In this document: positions 8,763 to 17,459 of the stretch, piece after piece
Layout: the number at the start of each line of letters is the position of its first letter
Numbering within the stretch: the stretch's first letter is position 1
Source: Ewingella sp963519305
Lineage (GTDB): Bacteria > Pseudomonadota > Gammaproteobacteria > Enterobacterales > Enterobacteriaceae
Reading direction: 5' to 3'
Length of the DNA stretch: 64,000 nucleotides
NCBI GenBank assembly: GCA_963519305.1
Contig: CAUQMS010000022.1
Span: forward strand, 1-64,000
Made by a program: the position numbers and the translations under genes
Notes under the pieces: model-generated
Told to the model about the DNA's origin: nothing
Databases searched by the model: none
The model's input: only the letters and a program-made list of their open reading frames with translations

Positions 8763-10163
8763 ATGCAACAGCAATCTCATTTTGATGCCATCATCATTGG
8801 CTCAGGCCCGGGCGGAGAAGGCGCCGCAATGGGACTGGTAAAACAAGGGGCCAGAGTTGCGGTCATCGAACGCTATAATAACGTCGGTGGCGGCTGTACT
8901 CACTGGGGCACCATCCCTTCCAAAGCTTTGCGCCACGCCGTCAGCAGAATTATCGAATTCAACCAAAATCCGCTTTACAGCGACAACTCGCGCACCATGA
9001 GCTCCAGCTTCCCCGACATTTTACGCCATGCCGATTCAGTGATTAATCAGCAGACCCGTATGCGTCAGGGCTTCTACGAGCGCAACCAGTGCCAGCTATT
9101 TTCCGGTGATGCCAGCTTTGTTGACGAACATACCGTCAGCGTTCGCTATGCCGATGGCACGCATGAGCAGCTGACTGCCGACAATATTATTATTGCCTGC
9201 GGCTCACGCCCTTACCGTCCGCACGACGTGGACTTCAACCATCCGCGCATTTACGACAGTGACTTAATTCTTGAACTGAGCCACGAACCACGTCACGTCA
9301 TTATTTATGGCGCAGGCGTTATCGGCTGCGAATATGCGTCGATCTTCCGCGGACTGAATGTAAAAGTCGACTTAATCAACACCCGTGACCGCTTGCTGTC
9401 TTTCCTCGATCAGGAGATGTCAGACGCCCTTTCTTACCACTTCTGGAATAACGGTGTGGTCATCCGCCACAACGAAGAGTTCGAGAAAATCGAAGGGGTC
9501 GAAGATGGCGTGATCATGCATCTGAAATCCGGCAAGAAAGTGAAAGCGGATGCCCTGTTGTATGCCAACGGACGCACCGGGAACACGGACAAACTCGGAC
9601 TGGAAAATATCGGCCTGGTCGCCGACAGCCGCGGCCTGCTGAAAGTAAACAGTATGTACCAGACTGCACTGTCGCATATTTATGCAGTCGGCGATGTGAT
9701 TGGCTACCCGAGTCTGGCTTCTGCCGCTTACGACCAGGGACGCATTGCCGCGCAGGCGATGATTCAGGGTGAGGCAAAAGTGCACTTAATCGAAAATATT
9801 CCCACCGGTATTTACACCATTCCGGAAATCAGCTCCGTCGGCAAAACCGAGCAGGAACTGACGGCGATGAAAGTGCCTTACGAAGTGGGTCGCGCTCAGT
9901 TTAAACATCTGGCCCGAGCACAAATTGCCGGTATGAATGTAGGGAGTCTGAAGCTGCTCTTCCATCGTGAAACCAAGCAAATCCTGGGTATTCACTGCTT
10001 TGGAGAGCGTGCGGCGGAAATCATCCACATCGGTCAGGCGATCATGGAACAGAAAGGCGAAGGTAACACCATCGAGTATTTCGTTAATACGACCTTCAAC
10101 TATCCGACTATGGCTGAAGCCTACCGCGTTGCCGCACTGAACGGGTTAAACCGCCTGTTTTAA
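8763..10163 (+). CDS. sthA: Soluble pyridine nucleotide transhydrogenase
   Basis: FAD-dependent cytoplasmic enzyme that transfers reducing equivalents between NADPH and NAD+, re-oxidising excess NADPH. The protein has 466 residues, as in E. coli. The FAD-binding motif is GSGPGGEGAAMG near the N-terminus. GGGCTHWGTIPSKAL keeps only one cysteine of the redox-disulfide site typical of related disulfide reductases, as expected for SthA. The second nucleotide motif is YGAGVIGCEYAS, and the C-terminal dimerisation domain ends NGLNRLF. The ATG at 8763 was chosen over one 24 bases earlier. Its last 18 bp overlap the convergent oxyR gene. Confidence 0.97.
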   Translation: MQQQSHFDAIIIGSGPGGEGAAMGLVKQGARVAVIERYNNVGGGCTHWGTIPSKALRHAVSRIIEFNQNPLYSDNSRTMSSSFPDILRHADSVINQQTRMRQGFYERNQCQLFSGDASFVDEHTVSVRYADGTHEQLTADNIIIACGSRPYRPHDVDFNHPRIYDSDLILELSHEPRHVIIYGAGVIGCEYASIFRGLNVKVDLINTRDRLLSFLDQEMSDALSYHFWNNGVVIRHNEEFEKIEGVEDGVIMHLKSGKKVKADALLYANGRTGNTDKLGLENIGLVADSRGLLKVNSMYQTALSHIYAVGDVIGYPSLASAAYDQGRIAAQAMIQGEAKVHLIENIPTGIYTIPEISSVGKTEQELTAMKVPYEVGRAQFKHLARAQIAGMNVGSLKLLFHRETKQILGIHCFGERAAEIIHIGQAIMEQKGEGNTIEYFVNTTFNYPTMAEAYRVAALNGLNRLF

Positions 10164-11066
10164 TGCAGCGGCTTCCATGTGCGCCTGCATGTGAACCTTG
10201 ATAGCTTCGGCAAGCTGCTCATAACGGCCACGCAGCGGGGAACCGGGACGATACACCAGAGCAATGGTGCGTCTCGGTTCCGGTTTGTCGCACACCAGAT
10301 AGGTTACGCCATCACGGCTGCGCTCTTTAGGTACGGCAAGCGCGGGTAACAGCGTAATACCACTGCCCGCCGCGACCATATTGCGCAGCGTTTCAAGACT
10401 GGTGGCACGGAAATGCGTGTCCTCATCAGCGCCGGCCTGGAAGCAGAAACCCAGTGCCTGATCGCGCAGACAGTGACCATCTTCCAGCATCAACAACTTT
10501 TCACCGGCCAGATCGGCCATCGCGACGCGTTCACGTGACGCCCACGGGTGTTCGTCATAAATCGCCAGTTTCATCGGCTCATCAAACAGCGGCACTTCGA
10601 TAAAAGCTTCGCTCTCTTTGACCAGCGCTAAAATCGCACAGTCGAGCTTGCCGCTGTCGAGCTGTGCCAGCAATTGCTGGGTCTGCGCTTCGTGCAGATA
10701 CATCTCGAGTTTCGGAAAGGTTTTGTGCAGTGTCGGAATGATTTGCGGCAGCAGATAAGGGCCGACCGTCGGGATAAGCCCGATATGCAGCGGGCCTGAC
10801 ATCGCTTCGCCCTGCTGGCTGGCCATCTCGCGCAACACTTTGACTTCTCGCAGTATGGTCCGCGCCTGATCCACCAGCAACAAACCTGCTTGAGTGAATA
10901 ACACTTTGCGACTGGTTCTTTCCAGCAGCATCACGCCCAGCTCATCTTCTAGCTTGCGGATCTGTCCGCTTAATGTCGGCTGGCTCACATGACAAGAATC
11001 AGCAGCACGGCGAAAATGACGAAACTCAGCCAGTGCGACCAAATACTCTAAATCCCGAATATTCAT
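10146..11066 (-). CDS. oxyR: Hydrogen-peroxide sensor and LysR-type regulator OxyR
   Basis: Transcription factor activated by an intramolecular disulfide. The 306-residue protein has the LysR winged helix at residues 1-60 (RRAADSCHVSQPTLSGQIRKLEDELG). The two redox cysteines fall at C199 and C208 (DGHCLRDQALGFCF), the same numbers as in E. coli OxyR. The start at 11066 (MNIRDLEYL) replaces a 20-residue upstream extension. It is divergent from a peroxiredoxin-glutaredoxin fusion, a plausible target, and convergent with sthA with overlapping 3' ends. No gene for the small RNA OxyS could be recognised beside it. Confidence 0.97.
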   Translation of the reverse strand: MNIRDLEYLVALAEFRHFRRAADSCHVSQPTLSGQIRKLEDELGVMLLERTSRKVLFTQAGLLLVDQARTILREVKVLREMASQQGEAMSGPLHIGLIPTVGPYLLPQIIPTLHKTFPKLEMYLHEAQTQQLLAQLDSGKLDCAILALVKESEAFIEVPLFDEPMKLAIYDEHPWASRERVAMADLAGEKLLMLEDGHCLRDQALGFCFQAGADEDTHFRATSLETLRNMVAAGSGITLLPALAVPKERSRDGVTYLVCDKPEPRRTIALVYRPGSPLRGRYEQLAEAIKVHMQAHMEAAALKQAV

Positions 11067-11237
11067 AAATCCTCCATTCCCATAGCGGGTCGCGACGATA
11101 GCTCGCGGCGATAGATAAGATAGCAATCAACGATTATAACTATCAACAACAATCGTCAATAATGTCCCCCATCGAAACGGCGCAGCCAAAAAATCAGTTT
11201 TATTTGTTTTTTATTAAGAAAAATTAAGAGGTTATTC
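11067..11237. promoter_or_regulatory. oxyR / peroxiredoxin divergent control region with OxyR-like repeats
   Basis: The 171-bp spacer contains ATAG at 11098-11101, 11111-11114 and 11120-11123 and CTAT at 11140-11143. These quarter-sites resemble the ATAG/CTAT elements of the OxyR consensus, although I could not fit all four at the ideal 10-bp spacing. A single OxyR site here could both autorepress oxyR and activate the fusion gene. Binding is inference. Confidence 0.45.
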
Positions 11238-11996
11238 ATGTTTGCAAGCCACGAAGGGAAACAAGTACCGCAAGTTACATTTCATACCCGTCAGGGCGAT
11301 CAATGGGTGGATCTCACCAGCGATAAGTTATTTAAAAATAAGACGGTGATCGTGTTTTCATTACCGGGTGCCTTCACGCCGACCTGCTCTTCAAGCCATT
11401 TGCCTCGTTATAACGAACTGGCGGGCGTATTTAAGAGCCGCGGCGTAGACAGCATCCTGTGCGTTTCCGTCAACGATACTTTCGTCATGAATGCATGGAA
11501 GGCCGAGCAGAGCGCCGCCAACATCACCTTCATTCCTGACGGCAACGGCGAATTCACCCAAGGTATGGGCATGCTGGTTGAGAAAGCTGACTTAGGCTTC
11601 GGTCCGCGCTCATGGCGTTACTCCATGCTGGTGCGTAACGGCGTGGTAGAAAAAATGTTTGTCGAACCGAACAAACCAGGCGACCCGTTTGAAGTGTCCG
11701 ACGCCGACACCATGCTGAAATATCTGGCCCCGGATTTTAAAGTGCAGGAGTCCGTGTCGATCTTCACCAAACCGGGCTGTCCGTTCTGCTCCAAAGCAAA
11801 ACAAATGCTGCAGGAACGCGGCATGCAATATGAAGAGATTGTATTAGGTAAAGATGCGACAACAGTCAGTCTGCGCGCCGTAACAGGCCGCGCAACGGTG
11901 CCACAAGTCTTTATCGGAGGTCGCCACATCGGGGGAAGCGACGATCTGGATGTCTATCTGAACAGCGAAGCTGAAGTGTGCGAAGTCGCGCAATAA
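11238..11996 (+). CDS. Peroxiredoxin 5-glutaredoxin hybrid protein
   Basis: A 252-residue cytoplasmic thiol peroxidase that carries its own glutathione-dependent reductant. Residues 1-165 form a Prx5-type domain with the peroxidatic cysteine C50 in PGAFTPTCSSSHLP. After a short linker, a glutaredoxin domain (about 172-246) has the C181-P-F-C184 active site and the TVPQVFIGGRHIGGSDDL glutathione-binding stretch. The same fusion is known from Haemophilus influenzae (hyPrx5), where it reduces peroxides with glutathione. Divergent from oxyR, hence probably peroxide-inducible. E. coli has no such gene at this position. Confidence 0.95.
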   Translation: MFASHEGKQVPQVTFHTRQGDQWVDLTSDKLFKNKTVIVFSLPGAFTPTCSSSHLPRYNELAGVFKSRGVDSILCVSVNDTFVMNAWKAEQSAANITFIPDGNGEFTQGMGMLVEKADLGFGPRSWRYSMLVRNGVVEKMFVEPNKPGDPFEVSDADTMLKYLAPDFKVQESVSIFTKPGCPFCSKAKQMLQERGMQYEEIVLGKDATTVSLRAVTGRATVPQVFIGGRHIGGSDDLDVYLNSEAEVCEVAQ

Positions 11997-12055
11997 GACG
12001 ACGCGTAAAGATAAGAATTACGATAATAAAACGAAGTAAATTTACGTGAACATTC

Positions 12056-12081
12056 GGCGGGCCTGGTGCCCGCCTTTTTTT
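12056..12081 (+). terminator. Terminator after the peroxiredoxin fusion gene
   Basis: GGCGGGC, a 5-nt loop and GCCCGCC are followed by seven T residues: a strong intrinsic terminator. Confidence 0.93.
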
Positions 12082-12200
12082 CATTATAAAACCAGAGTAC
12101 AGAAACCGGACCTTAGCGCATTTTTTCTTCCGCCATTCCTGAGACACTCCCTGCCTGACTTTTCACCATTCGCCATAAAATCAAAAACGCGTGTAACCTC

Positions 12201-13211
12201 ATGAGCACAAAGTCGCTGCGTCATAAAATTACTCAACAGGATGTCGCCACGCTGGCCGGAGTATCGGTGACCACCGTTTCGCTGGTGCTGGGGGGAAAAG
12301 GACGCATTTCGCCAGAGAGCGTCTCAAGAATTTATCAGGCTATTGATACGCTGGGCTATCAGCGCAAGGCCGAACCCGCGATGTTGCCGGGCCTGGTCGG
12401 CATCATCCTGCCTTATCATTGTCACTTTTCTACCCGTCTGCTTCCTGCGCTTTCTCAGGCATTGCAGCATGCCGGCAAGTCAGTGACCCTCATTTACAGC
12501 GAGACCTCCGATGCCGCATTACGGGACGCCAGTGACAAATTGCTGGCTCTGGGCGTCTGTGGTCTGGTGTTATGCGGGCAGTTCAGCGGTGCCGCAACCC
12601 TGAGGCTGAGAATGCTGGCGCGCCATATTGCGCTGGTCGGCCTGATGCCGCATTTGGGGTCCGGAGCCATTCCGGCGATCTGTCCCGATAATGCTCAGGC
12701 AGCGCAGCTGGCAGTAGAAAATCTACTGAATCAGCAACATACAGCCATCGCGTATCTGGGCGGCGAGAGCAATTCGATGGTCAGGGCCGAACGCCTCGGT
12801 GGTTTGGCGAACGCGCTGGGTAAGGCGGGGCTGGCCTTCAACCCGGCACTGAGCTTGCCCTGCCCGGCGACCGTCTCAGAAGCCTCGCAGGCAGTTGCCC
12901 GGTTGTTGAAACAGCAACCGCGCCCGACGGCAATACTCTGCGATAACCCTACCGTGTTGCTTGCCGCACACCATGTACTGTCAGGCGGTAGCCACGCCAG
13001 CAAATGGCGCCTGTTTTCCCGCCCCTTAACCCTCACAGGTTTTGGTGAATCTGACGAAGCACAAAAACTGTCCCTTCCGCTGGTGACCATCCCCCTGACT
13101 TCTCTGGCCGCACGCGCAACGGAATGCCTGCAATACCAATTAAATGGCGAAACCCTTTCTTGTGATGATCCGCGTTTAATCGTTGCAGGTCGCTCACTTC
13201 CCGTCAGGTAA
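12201..13211 (+). CDS. LacI-family transcriptional regulator of the PTS-peptidase cluster
   Basis: A 336-residue regulator with an N-terminal LacI helix-turn-helix (ITQQDVATLAGVSVTTVSLVLGGKGRISPESVSRI, about residues 10-44) and a hinge followed by a periplasmic-binding-protein-like effector domain (GLVGIILPYH onward). No strong ribosome site is visible before the ATG, but no better start was found that keeps the helix-turn-helix complete. It reads in the same direction as, and 119 bp ahead of, the M20 peptidase gene. It is therefore the probable local regulator of the peptidase and PTS genes. Inducer unknown; closest wording is to AscG/MalI-type sugar repressors. Confidence 0.9.
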   Translation: MSTKSLRHKITQQDVATLAGVSVTTVSLVLGGKGRISPESVSRIYQAIDTLGYQRKAEPAMLPGLVGIILPYHCHFSTRLLPALSQALQHAGKSVTLIYSETSDAALRDASDKLLALGVCGLVLCGQFSGAATLRLRMLARHIALVGLMPHLGSGAIPAICPDNAQAAQLAVENLLNQQHTAIAYLGGESNSMVRAERLGGLANALGKAGLAFNPALSLPCPATVSEASQAVARLLKQQPRPTAILCDNPTVLLAAHHVLSGGSHASKWRLFSRPLTLTGFGESDEAQKLSLPLVTIPLTSLAARATECLQYQLNGETLSCDDPRLIVAGRSLPVR

Positions 13212-13237
13212 AATTTATTCCCCGTAAAATTTTACCT
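13206..13237. repeat. 11-bp inverted repeat across the lacI-type stop codon
   Basis: AGGTAAAATTT (13206-13216) and its exact complement (13227-13237) flank a 10-nt spacer. The TAA stop (13209-13211) lies inside the left arm. It could act as a weak A/T-rich terminator between regulator and enzyme genes, or as an operator. The sequence does not decide between them. Confidence 0.6.
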
Positions 13238-13330
13238 GTTTTATTTATCATTCCTGCACCACGCCTTTTGACCCCTTCCCGCTCAGCCCCGATGCTGTGG
13301 TTAATCTTCACCCAACCGCACAGGACTGTG

Positions 13331-14710
13331 ATGACTGACTTTGCCAGACTGGCCCAACAACGGATTGATGAATTTCTGCATCTGCTGAAGGAGTGGGTTG
13401 CGATCCCCTCAGCGTTTGATGCCGACACCCGCAGCGAAGGCCAGCCTTTTGGTCAGGGAGTCAGCGAAGCACTGGCCTGGTGGAAAAATCTCGGTGACCG
13501 CGCCGGGCTCAGTACGCTCAATGTCGATGACCACGCCGTGCACATCGAATACGGCTCGGGCGACGAAATTGTGTACGTTTTCGGCCACTGTGACGTCGTA
13601 CCTGCCGGTGAAGGCTGGCATCACCCGCCCTATCAGCTGACCCGGTTGGGCGATAAATTGATTGGCCGTGGCGTGATGGATGACAAAGGCCCGATGATTG
13701 CCGCCTGGCTGGCACTGGATATTTTGCGCGAACTGAAATTGCCGCTGCGCCGCCGGATCCGGCTGGTCGCAGGCGGCAACGAAGAAACGGGGTTTCGCTG
13801 CATACGCCGCTATTTTCAGTCACAGCCTCACCCCACTTTTGCTTTCACCCCGGACGCCAAATTCCCGGTGATTTATGGAGAGAAAGGATCACTGCTGGTA
13901 CACATCACGGTACCGGTCGATCAGCCCGCGTTGCGGGTCAGCTGCGGCAGCGTGGTAAATACCATTCCCAATATGGCGCGTATTAGCGGGCTGCCGCTGG
14001 CGACCTCCGACTGGCGTTTGGCGGAGGGTTTTACCCTGATTGCCGAACCGCATGGCCACTATCAGTTGCACGGCCGTGGCGGCCACTCGTCAAAACCGGA
14101 GCCCTGCCTGAACCCGATTCAGGCCACCAGCCTGTTACTTGAGCAGCTCTGTCACACCGGCTGGAGCGCGCAACTACGTGAAATCACCGATGAGCATTAC
14201 GGGCAGAGCGGTGTGCGGTTTGGCCTGGATCAGCCCGGAGAGTGCGGAAAAATTCTGCTGGTCCCCACAGTGCTTAACATCGCCAACGGCGAAATGCGTC
14301 TGACGCTGAACGTCCGATACCCGGAAAATCTCAGCGCGGACACGATTTATCAGCAGCTGGCCGGCTGGAGCAACCGTTGGCCCGCCAGCCAGTTGACGAT
14401 GGAACCGGTGAAGTCCCCCTGTTTGTATCCGCCAGACAGCCCGCTGGTACGCACTCTGCACGACATCTATGTCCGCCACACCGGCGATCGCAACCATCCT
14501 TCCCGCACCACCGGCGCGGGAAGCTATGCCAGTGAAATGCGTAACGCGGTGATTTTCGGCTGCGAATTTCCCGATGGCTCTTCCGGAAATACCCACGGCG
14601 CAGAGGAATTCGGCAGCTTATGCCGTTTCGTCAGTGCCATCGGCATGTACGCCGAAGCCCTGTATCAGCTGGCAAATCTGCCCGCATCTTCCGACCACCC
14701 TGAGAGGTAA
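13331..14710 (+). CDS. M20-family metallopeptidase (dipeptidase-like)
   Basis: Cytoplasmic zinc peptidase of 459 residues in the ArgE/DapE/PepV superfamily. Metal and catalytic positions are visible: H86 and D88 in VFGHCDVVPAGEGW, bridging D117 in GRGVMDDKGP, E151/E152 in GGNEETGFR, D175 in FTPDAKFP, and a late His in NTHGAEEFGS. The long insert between them fits the lid domain of the PepV-like dipeptidases. The ATG at 13331 follows AGGA at proper distance; earlier starts lack this. Only 5 bp separate it from the EIIB gene, so it belongs to the PTS operon. The natural substrate is unknown. Confidence 0.88.
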   Translation: MTDFARLAQQRIDEFLHLLKEWVAIPSAFDADTRSEGQPFGQGVSEALAWWKNLGDRAGLSTLNVDDHAVHIEYGSGDEIVYVFGHCDVVPAGEGWHHPPYQLTRLGDKLIGRGVMDDKGPMIAAWLALDILRELKLPLRRRIRLVAGGNEETGFRCIRRYFQSQPHPTFAFTPDAKFPVIYGEKGSLLVHITVPVDQPALRVSCGSVVNTIPNMARISGLPLATSDWRLAEGFTLIAEPHGHYQLHGRGGHSSKPEPCLNPIQATSLLLEQLCHTGWSAQLREITDEHYGQSGVRFGLDQPGECGKILLVPTVLNIANGEMRLTLNVRYPENLSADTIYQQLAGWSNRWPASQLTMEPVKSPCLYPPDSPLVRTLHDIYVRHTGDRNHPSRTTGAGSYASEMRNAVIFGCEFPDGSSGNTHGAEEFGSLCRFVSAIGMYAEALYQLANLPASSDHPER

Positions 14711-14715
14711 AAAAT

Positions 14716-15036
14716 ATGTCTGCTAAAAAACTGATTGCTCTGTGCGCCTGCCCGATGGGCCTGGCCCATACCTTTATGGCGGCTGAGGCCATTGAGGTCG
14801 AAGCCCGTAAACGCGGTTATGAAGTGAAAGTGGAAACACAGGGTGCCGATGGTATTCAGAACGAACTGACGCCCGCCGACATCGCCGAAGCCACCGTGAT
14901 TATTCATGCCACCGGCATCACGCCGCAGAATCTGGAACGTTTTAATGGTTACGCGGTGTATGACGTCGAGCTGAAAGATGCCGTTAAAGATGCCGGCAGT
15001 CTGATTGATGAAATCGAGCAGGATCAGGCGCAGTAA
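14716..15036 (+). CDS. PTS fructose-type EIIB component
   Basis: A 106-residue single-domain phosphotransfer protein of the fructose superfamily. The phosphorylatable cysteine is C12 in ALCACPMGLAHTFMAAEAIE, the typical EIIB-fru active-site loop (CPxGxAHT). It receives phosphate from an EIIA domain and gives it to the sugar bound by EIIC. The next gene is that EIIC. Similar small EIIB proteins in E. coli are FryB, FrwB and FrvB-type subunits. No EIIA is encoded nearby. Confidence 0.93.
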   Translation: MSAKKLIALCACPMGLAHTFMAAEAIEVEARKRGYEVKVETQGADGIQNELTPADIAEATVIIHATGITPQNLERFNGYAVYDVELKDAVKDAGSLIDEIEQDQAQ

Positions 15037-15081
15037 TACTTTCAGCCTCTTTTTCTTTCAATATCTTGAAGGAGTTACCTC

Positions 15082-16323
15082 GTGGCGATACATAAAAAAA
15101 TAATAAATACCGGGCACGATTCGACGCAGGAAAGCCCGGCGTCCCCAACTGGTTCGACAGGAAAAGGCGAAAGCCGCGCATGGAAAGAGTTCAGTAAACA
15201 CATCATGACCGGGATCTCCTACATGATCCCGGTGCTGATCATGGGTGGTCTGATTGGCGCGCTGTCGCAAATTATTCCGTATGTTTTTCTCGGCATGTCC
15301 CCGGATGAATCCATCATTGCAGCGCTCAACAGTGGCCGCTATACCGGCAGTTCGGTGTGGATGTTGCAGATTGCCAGCATCATGGAAAGCTTCGGCTTTA
15401 CCCTGTTTGGCTTTGCGATCCCGATGTTTGCGGCCTTTACTGCCAACTCCATTGGCGGAAAAACGGCGCTGGCGGCGGGCTTCATCGGCGGCTACGTGGC
15501 CATTAAACCGGTCGCAATTCCCACGCTGGTCACTGCCCAATGGTCGACCGTCGCCCCCGTGGCCTCGGGTTTCCTTGGTGCTATCGTCATTGCCTTTGTG
15601 GTCGGCTATTTCGTTCTTTGGCTGAACAAAACTATTAAGCTGCCTCACAGCTGGCTGGCGTTCAAAACCACCTTCTTTATTCCGCTGATCTCCGCCATCC
15701 TCGCTATGGTTTTGATGGTCTTTATCATCACACCTATTGGTGGCTGGCTGAATACGCTGATCAAAGAGGCCTTACAGGCCGCAGGCGCAGCGGGAACCTA
15801 CTTCTATGCCACGCTGTTAGCAGCGGCGACTGCGTTCGATCTCGGCGGTCCGGTCAACAAAGCGGCTGGGTTTGTGGCGCTCGGCTTTACCACTGAAAAA
15901 GTGTTACCCATCACTGCGCGCTGTCTGGCGATTGTCATCCCCTCCTTCGGCCTCGGGTTATCCACCGTGATCGACAAATGGCTGGTTGGCCGCCGGGTCT
16001 ACGACAAACAGTTCAACCAGATCGGCCGTACCGCGATTTTCCTGGGCTTCATGGGTATTTCAGAAGGCTCAATCCCGTTTGCGCTGGAACGTCCGGGTTT
16101 CGTGATCCCGGTGTATGTGCTGGGTGCCGTCATTGGCGCACTGCTTGGTGTCTCACTCGGCGCCGTACAATGGTTCCCTGAGTCGGCAATTTGGGCATGG
16201 CCGCTGATCACCAATATCCCGGCCTATCTGATTGGCCTGGCCGCAGGCTCACTGTTTATTGCCGTCACTTGCGTCTATTATCGCAACCACTTGATTAAAA
16301 AAGGCCTGTTACAGGTCGCGTAA
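15082..16323 (+). CDS. PTS fructose-type EIIC permease component
   Basis: Inner-membrane channel/permease subunit of 413 residues with about nine or ten hydrophobic segments after a polar N-terminal stretch of about 35 residues. Fructose-family landmarks are ITGISYMIPVLIMGGL-like text near residues 41-56, FAAFTANSIGGK, AGFIGGYVA, FDLGGPVNKAA and GISEGSIPFA. The start is a GTG preceded by GAAGGAG. It lies 45 bp after EIIB. The sugar cannot be deduced; the cluster resembles E. coli fryBC-ypdEF, in which PTS subunits are also encoded with aminopeptidases. Confidence 0.92.
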   Translation: MAIHKKIINTGHDSTQESPASPTGSTGKGESRAWKEFSKHIMTGISYMIPVLIMGGLIGALSQIIPYVFLGMSPDESIIAALNSGRYTGSSVWMLQIASIMESFGFTLFGFAIPMFAAFTANSIGGKTALAAGFIGGYVAIKPVAIPTLVTAQWSTVAPVASGFLGAIVIAFVVGYFVLWLNKTIKLPHSWLAFKTTFFIPLISAILAMVLMVFIITPIGGWLNTLIKEALQAAGAAGTYFYATLLAAATAFDLGGPVNKAAGFVALGFTTEKVLPITARCLAIVIPSFGLGLSTVIDKWLVGRRVYDKQFNQIGRTAIFLGFMGISEGSIPFALERPGFVIPVYVLGAVIGALLGVSLGAVQWFPESAIWAWPLITNIPAYLIGLAAGSLFIAVTCVYYRNHLIKKGLLQVA

Positions 16324-16330
16324 GAATATT

Positions 16331-16352
16331 GCAGGGTACGGTTGTACCCTGC
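16331..16352 (+). repeat. Perfect 9-bp intercistronic hairpin between EIIC and the M24 peptidase
   Basis: GCAGGGTAC, a GGTT tetraloop and GTACCCTGC form a perfect stem just after the EIIC stop. No T-run follows, so it is more likely an mRNA-stabilising or processing element than a terminator. It lies 18 nt ahead of the peptidase start codon and its AGGGAG ribosome site is free. Confidence 0.75.
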
Positions 16353-16370
16353 TGCCTTTCAGGGAGAAAC

Positions 16371-17447
16371 ATGAGTTACGCACTGCGTTTACGTCACCTT
16401 CGTCAAATGATGGCAGAGCAGCAACTGCAGGCTGTTTTGCTGACTGACCGTTTCAGCAAATATTATATCGCGCGCCTTTACAGCGCCTCCGGCTACGTGC
16501 TCATCACGCAGGAGAGCCAGACGCTGCTGGTCGATGGCCGCTATATTGCTGAGTGCCGGGAGCAAAGCCCTGAATTTGATATCAGACTGCTGAGCGAGCC
16601 TTACGGGCTGGCCCATCATTTAGCCGATATCCACCAGCAGCATCCCTGGGGATCCCTGGGAACCGATGCCGCTCAGCTAAGCCATCAGGCCTGGAATACC
16701 CTGACTGCGCAGTGTGATTTCCCTTTGCAGCACTGGGACACCCGCAGCCTGCGCCTGATTAAACAACCGGATGAAATTGAACTCATCAGTGCGGCGGCCA
16801 ATATCGCCGACCGCGCCCTGAGCAACGTGATGCCCTTTATTCAGCCCGGTATCTCTGAAAAAGCGCTGGCGGACCAGATTGAAATGGCGGTCAGACAGGC
16901 GGGCGGCAGTAAAACGTCATTTGATACTGTCGTGGTTTCCGGCCTGCGCGGCGCACTGCCTCACGGCAGACCGACGGATAAATTGCTCTCCAGCGGCGAA
17001 CTGGTGACGATAGATTTTGGCGCGGTCTTCGGGCATTACTGTTCGGACATCACCCGCACCTTTGCTCTGGGACAGGTCAGTTTTGAACTGGAGAAAATTT
17101 ACCACACCGTGTTGCGAGCGCAGCAAACCGCCCGTGAAGCCGTTCGCCCCGGTATAAGTTGTCAGGAGTTGGACTGGCTGGCGAGAGACATCATCGATGA
17201 CGCGGGCTACAGCGAATACTTCAGCCATAACCTCGGGCATGGCCTCGGTCTGGATGTGCACGAAGTCCCTTCGCTGCGTTCAGAGAATCCGCAAATACTG
17301 GAGCCGGGGATGGTTATCACCATCGAGCCGGGCATTTATATTCCGGGGATGGGTGGCGCGAGAATTGAAGATGACGTGCTGGTCACTGAAGACGGCTTCG
17401 AGTTGCTGACCGACAGCCCGCGCGAGTGGAAAGACATCTGTTTATAA
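16371..17447 (+). CDS. M24-family Xaa-Pro aminopeptidase (YpdF/PepQ-like)
   Basis: Cytoplasmic two-metal aminopeptidase of 358 residues. A creatinase-like N-terminal domain (1-125) precedes the pita-bread domain with the metal ligands D215 and D226 (VTIDFGAVFGHYCSDITRT), H290 (HNLGHGLGLDVHE), E319 (ITIEPGIY) and E333 (ARIEDDVLV). It starts at ATG 16371 behind AGGGAG; an upstream in-frame start adds only unrelated residues. Size and domain order match E. coli YpdF, which removes N-terminal residues before proline and sits beside a PTS. It is the last gene of the operon, followed by a palindromic terminator. Confidence 0.9.
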   Translation: MSYALRLRHLRQMMAEQQLQAVLLTDRFSKYYIARLYSASGYVLITQESQTLLVDGRYIAECREQSPEFDIRLLSEPYGLAHHLADIHQQHPWGSLGTDAAQLSHQAWNTLTAQCDFPLQHWDTRSLRLIKQPDEIELISAAANIADRALSNVMPFIQPGISEKALADQIEMAVRQAGGSKTSFDTVVVSGLRGALPHGRPTDKLLSSGELVTIDFGAVFGHYCSDITRTFALGQVSFELEKIYHTVLRAQQTAREAVRPGISCQELDWLARDIIDDAGYSEYFSHNLGHGLGLDVHEVPSLRSENPQILEPGMVITIEPGIYIPGMGGARIEDDVLVTEDGFELLTDSPREWKDICL

Positions 17448-17459
17448 GATGAATAAGAC

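Noticed and set aside
11067..11237. OxyS small RNA beside oxyR
   Set aside because: The divergent position is taken by a protein gene whose start codon lies 171 bp away; no OxyS-like terminator stem is present in the spacer.
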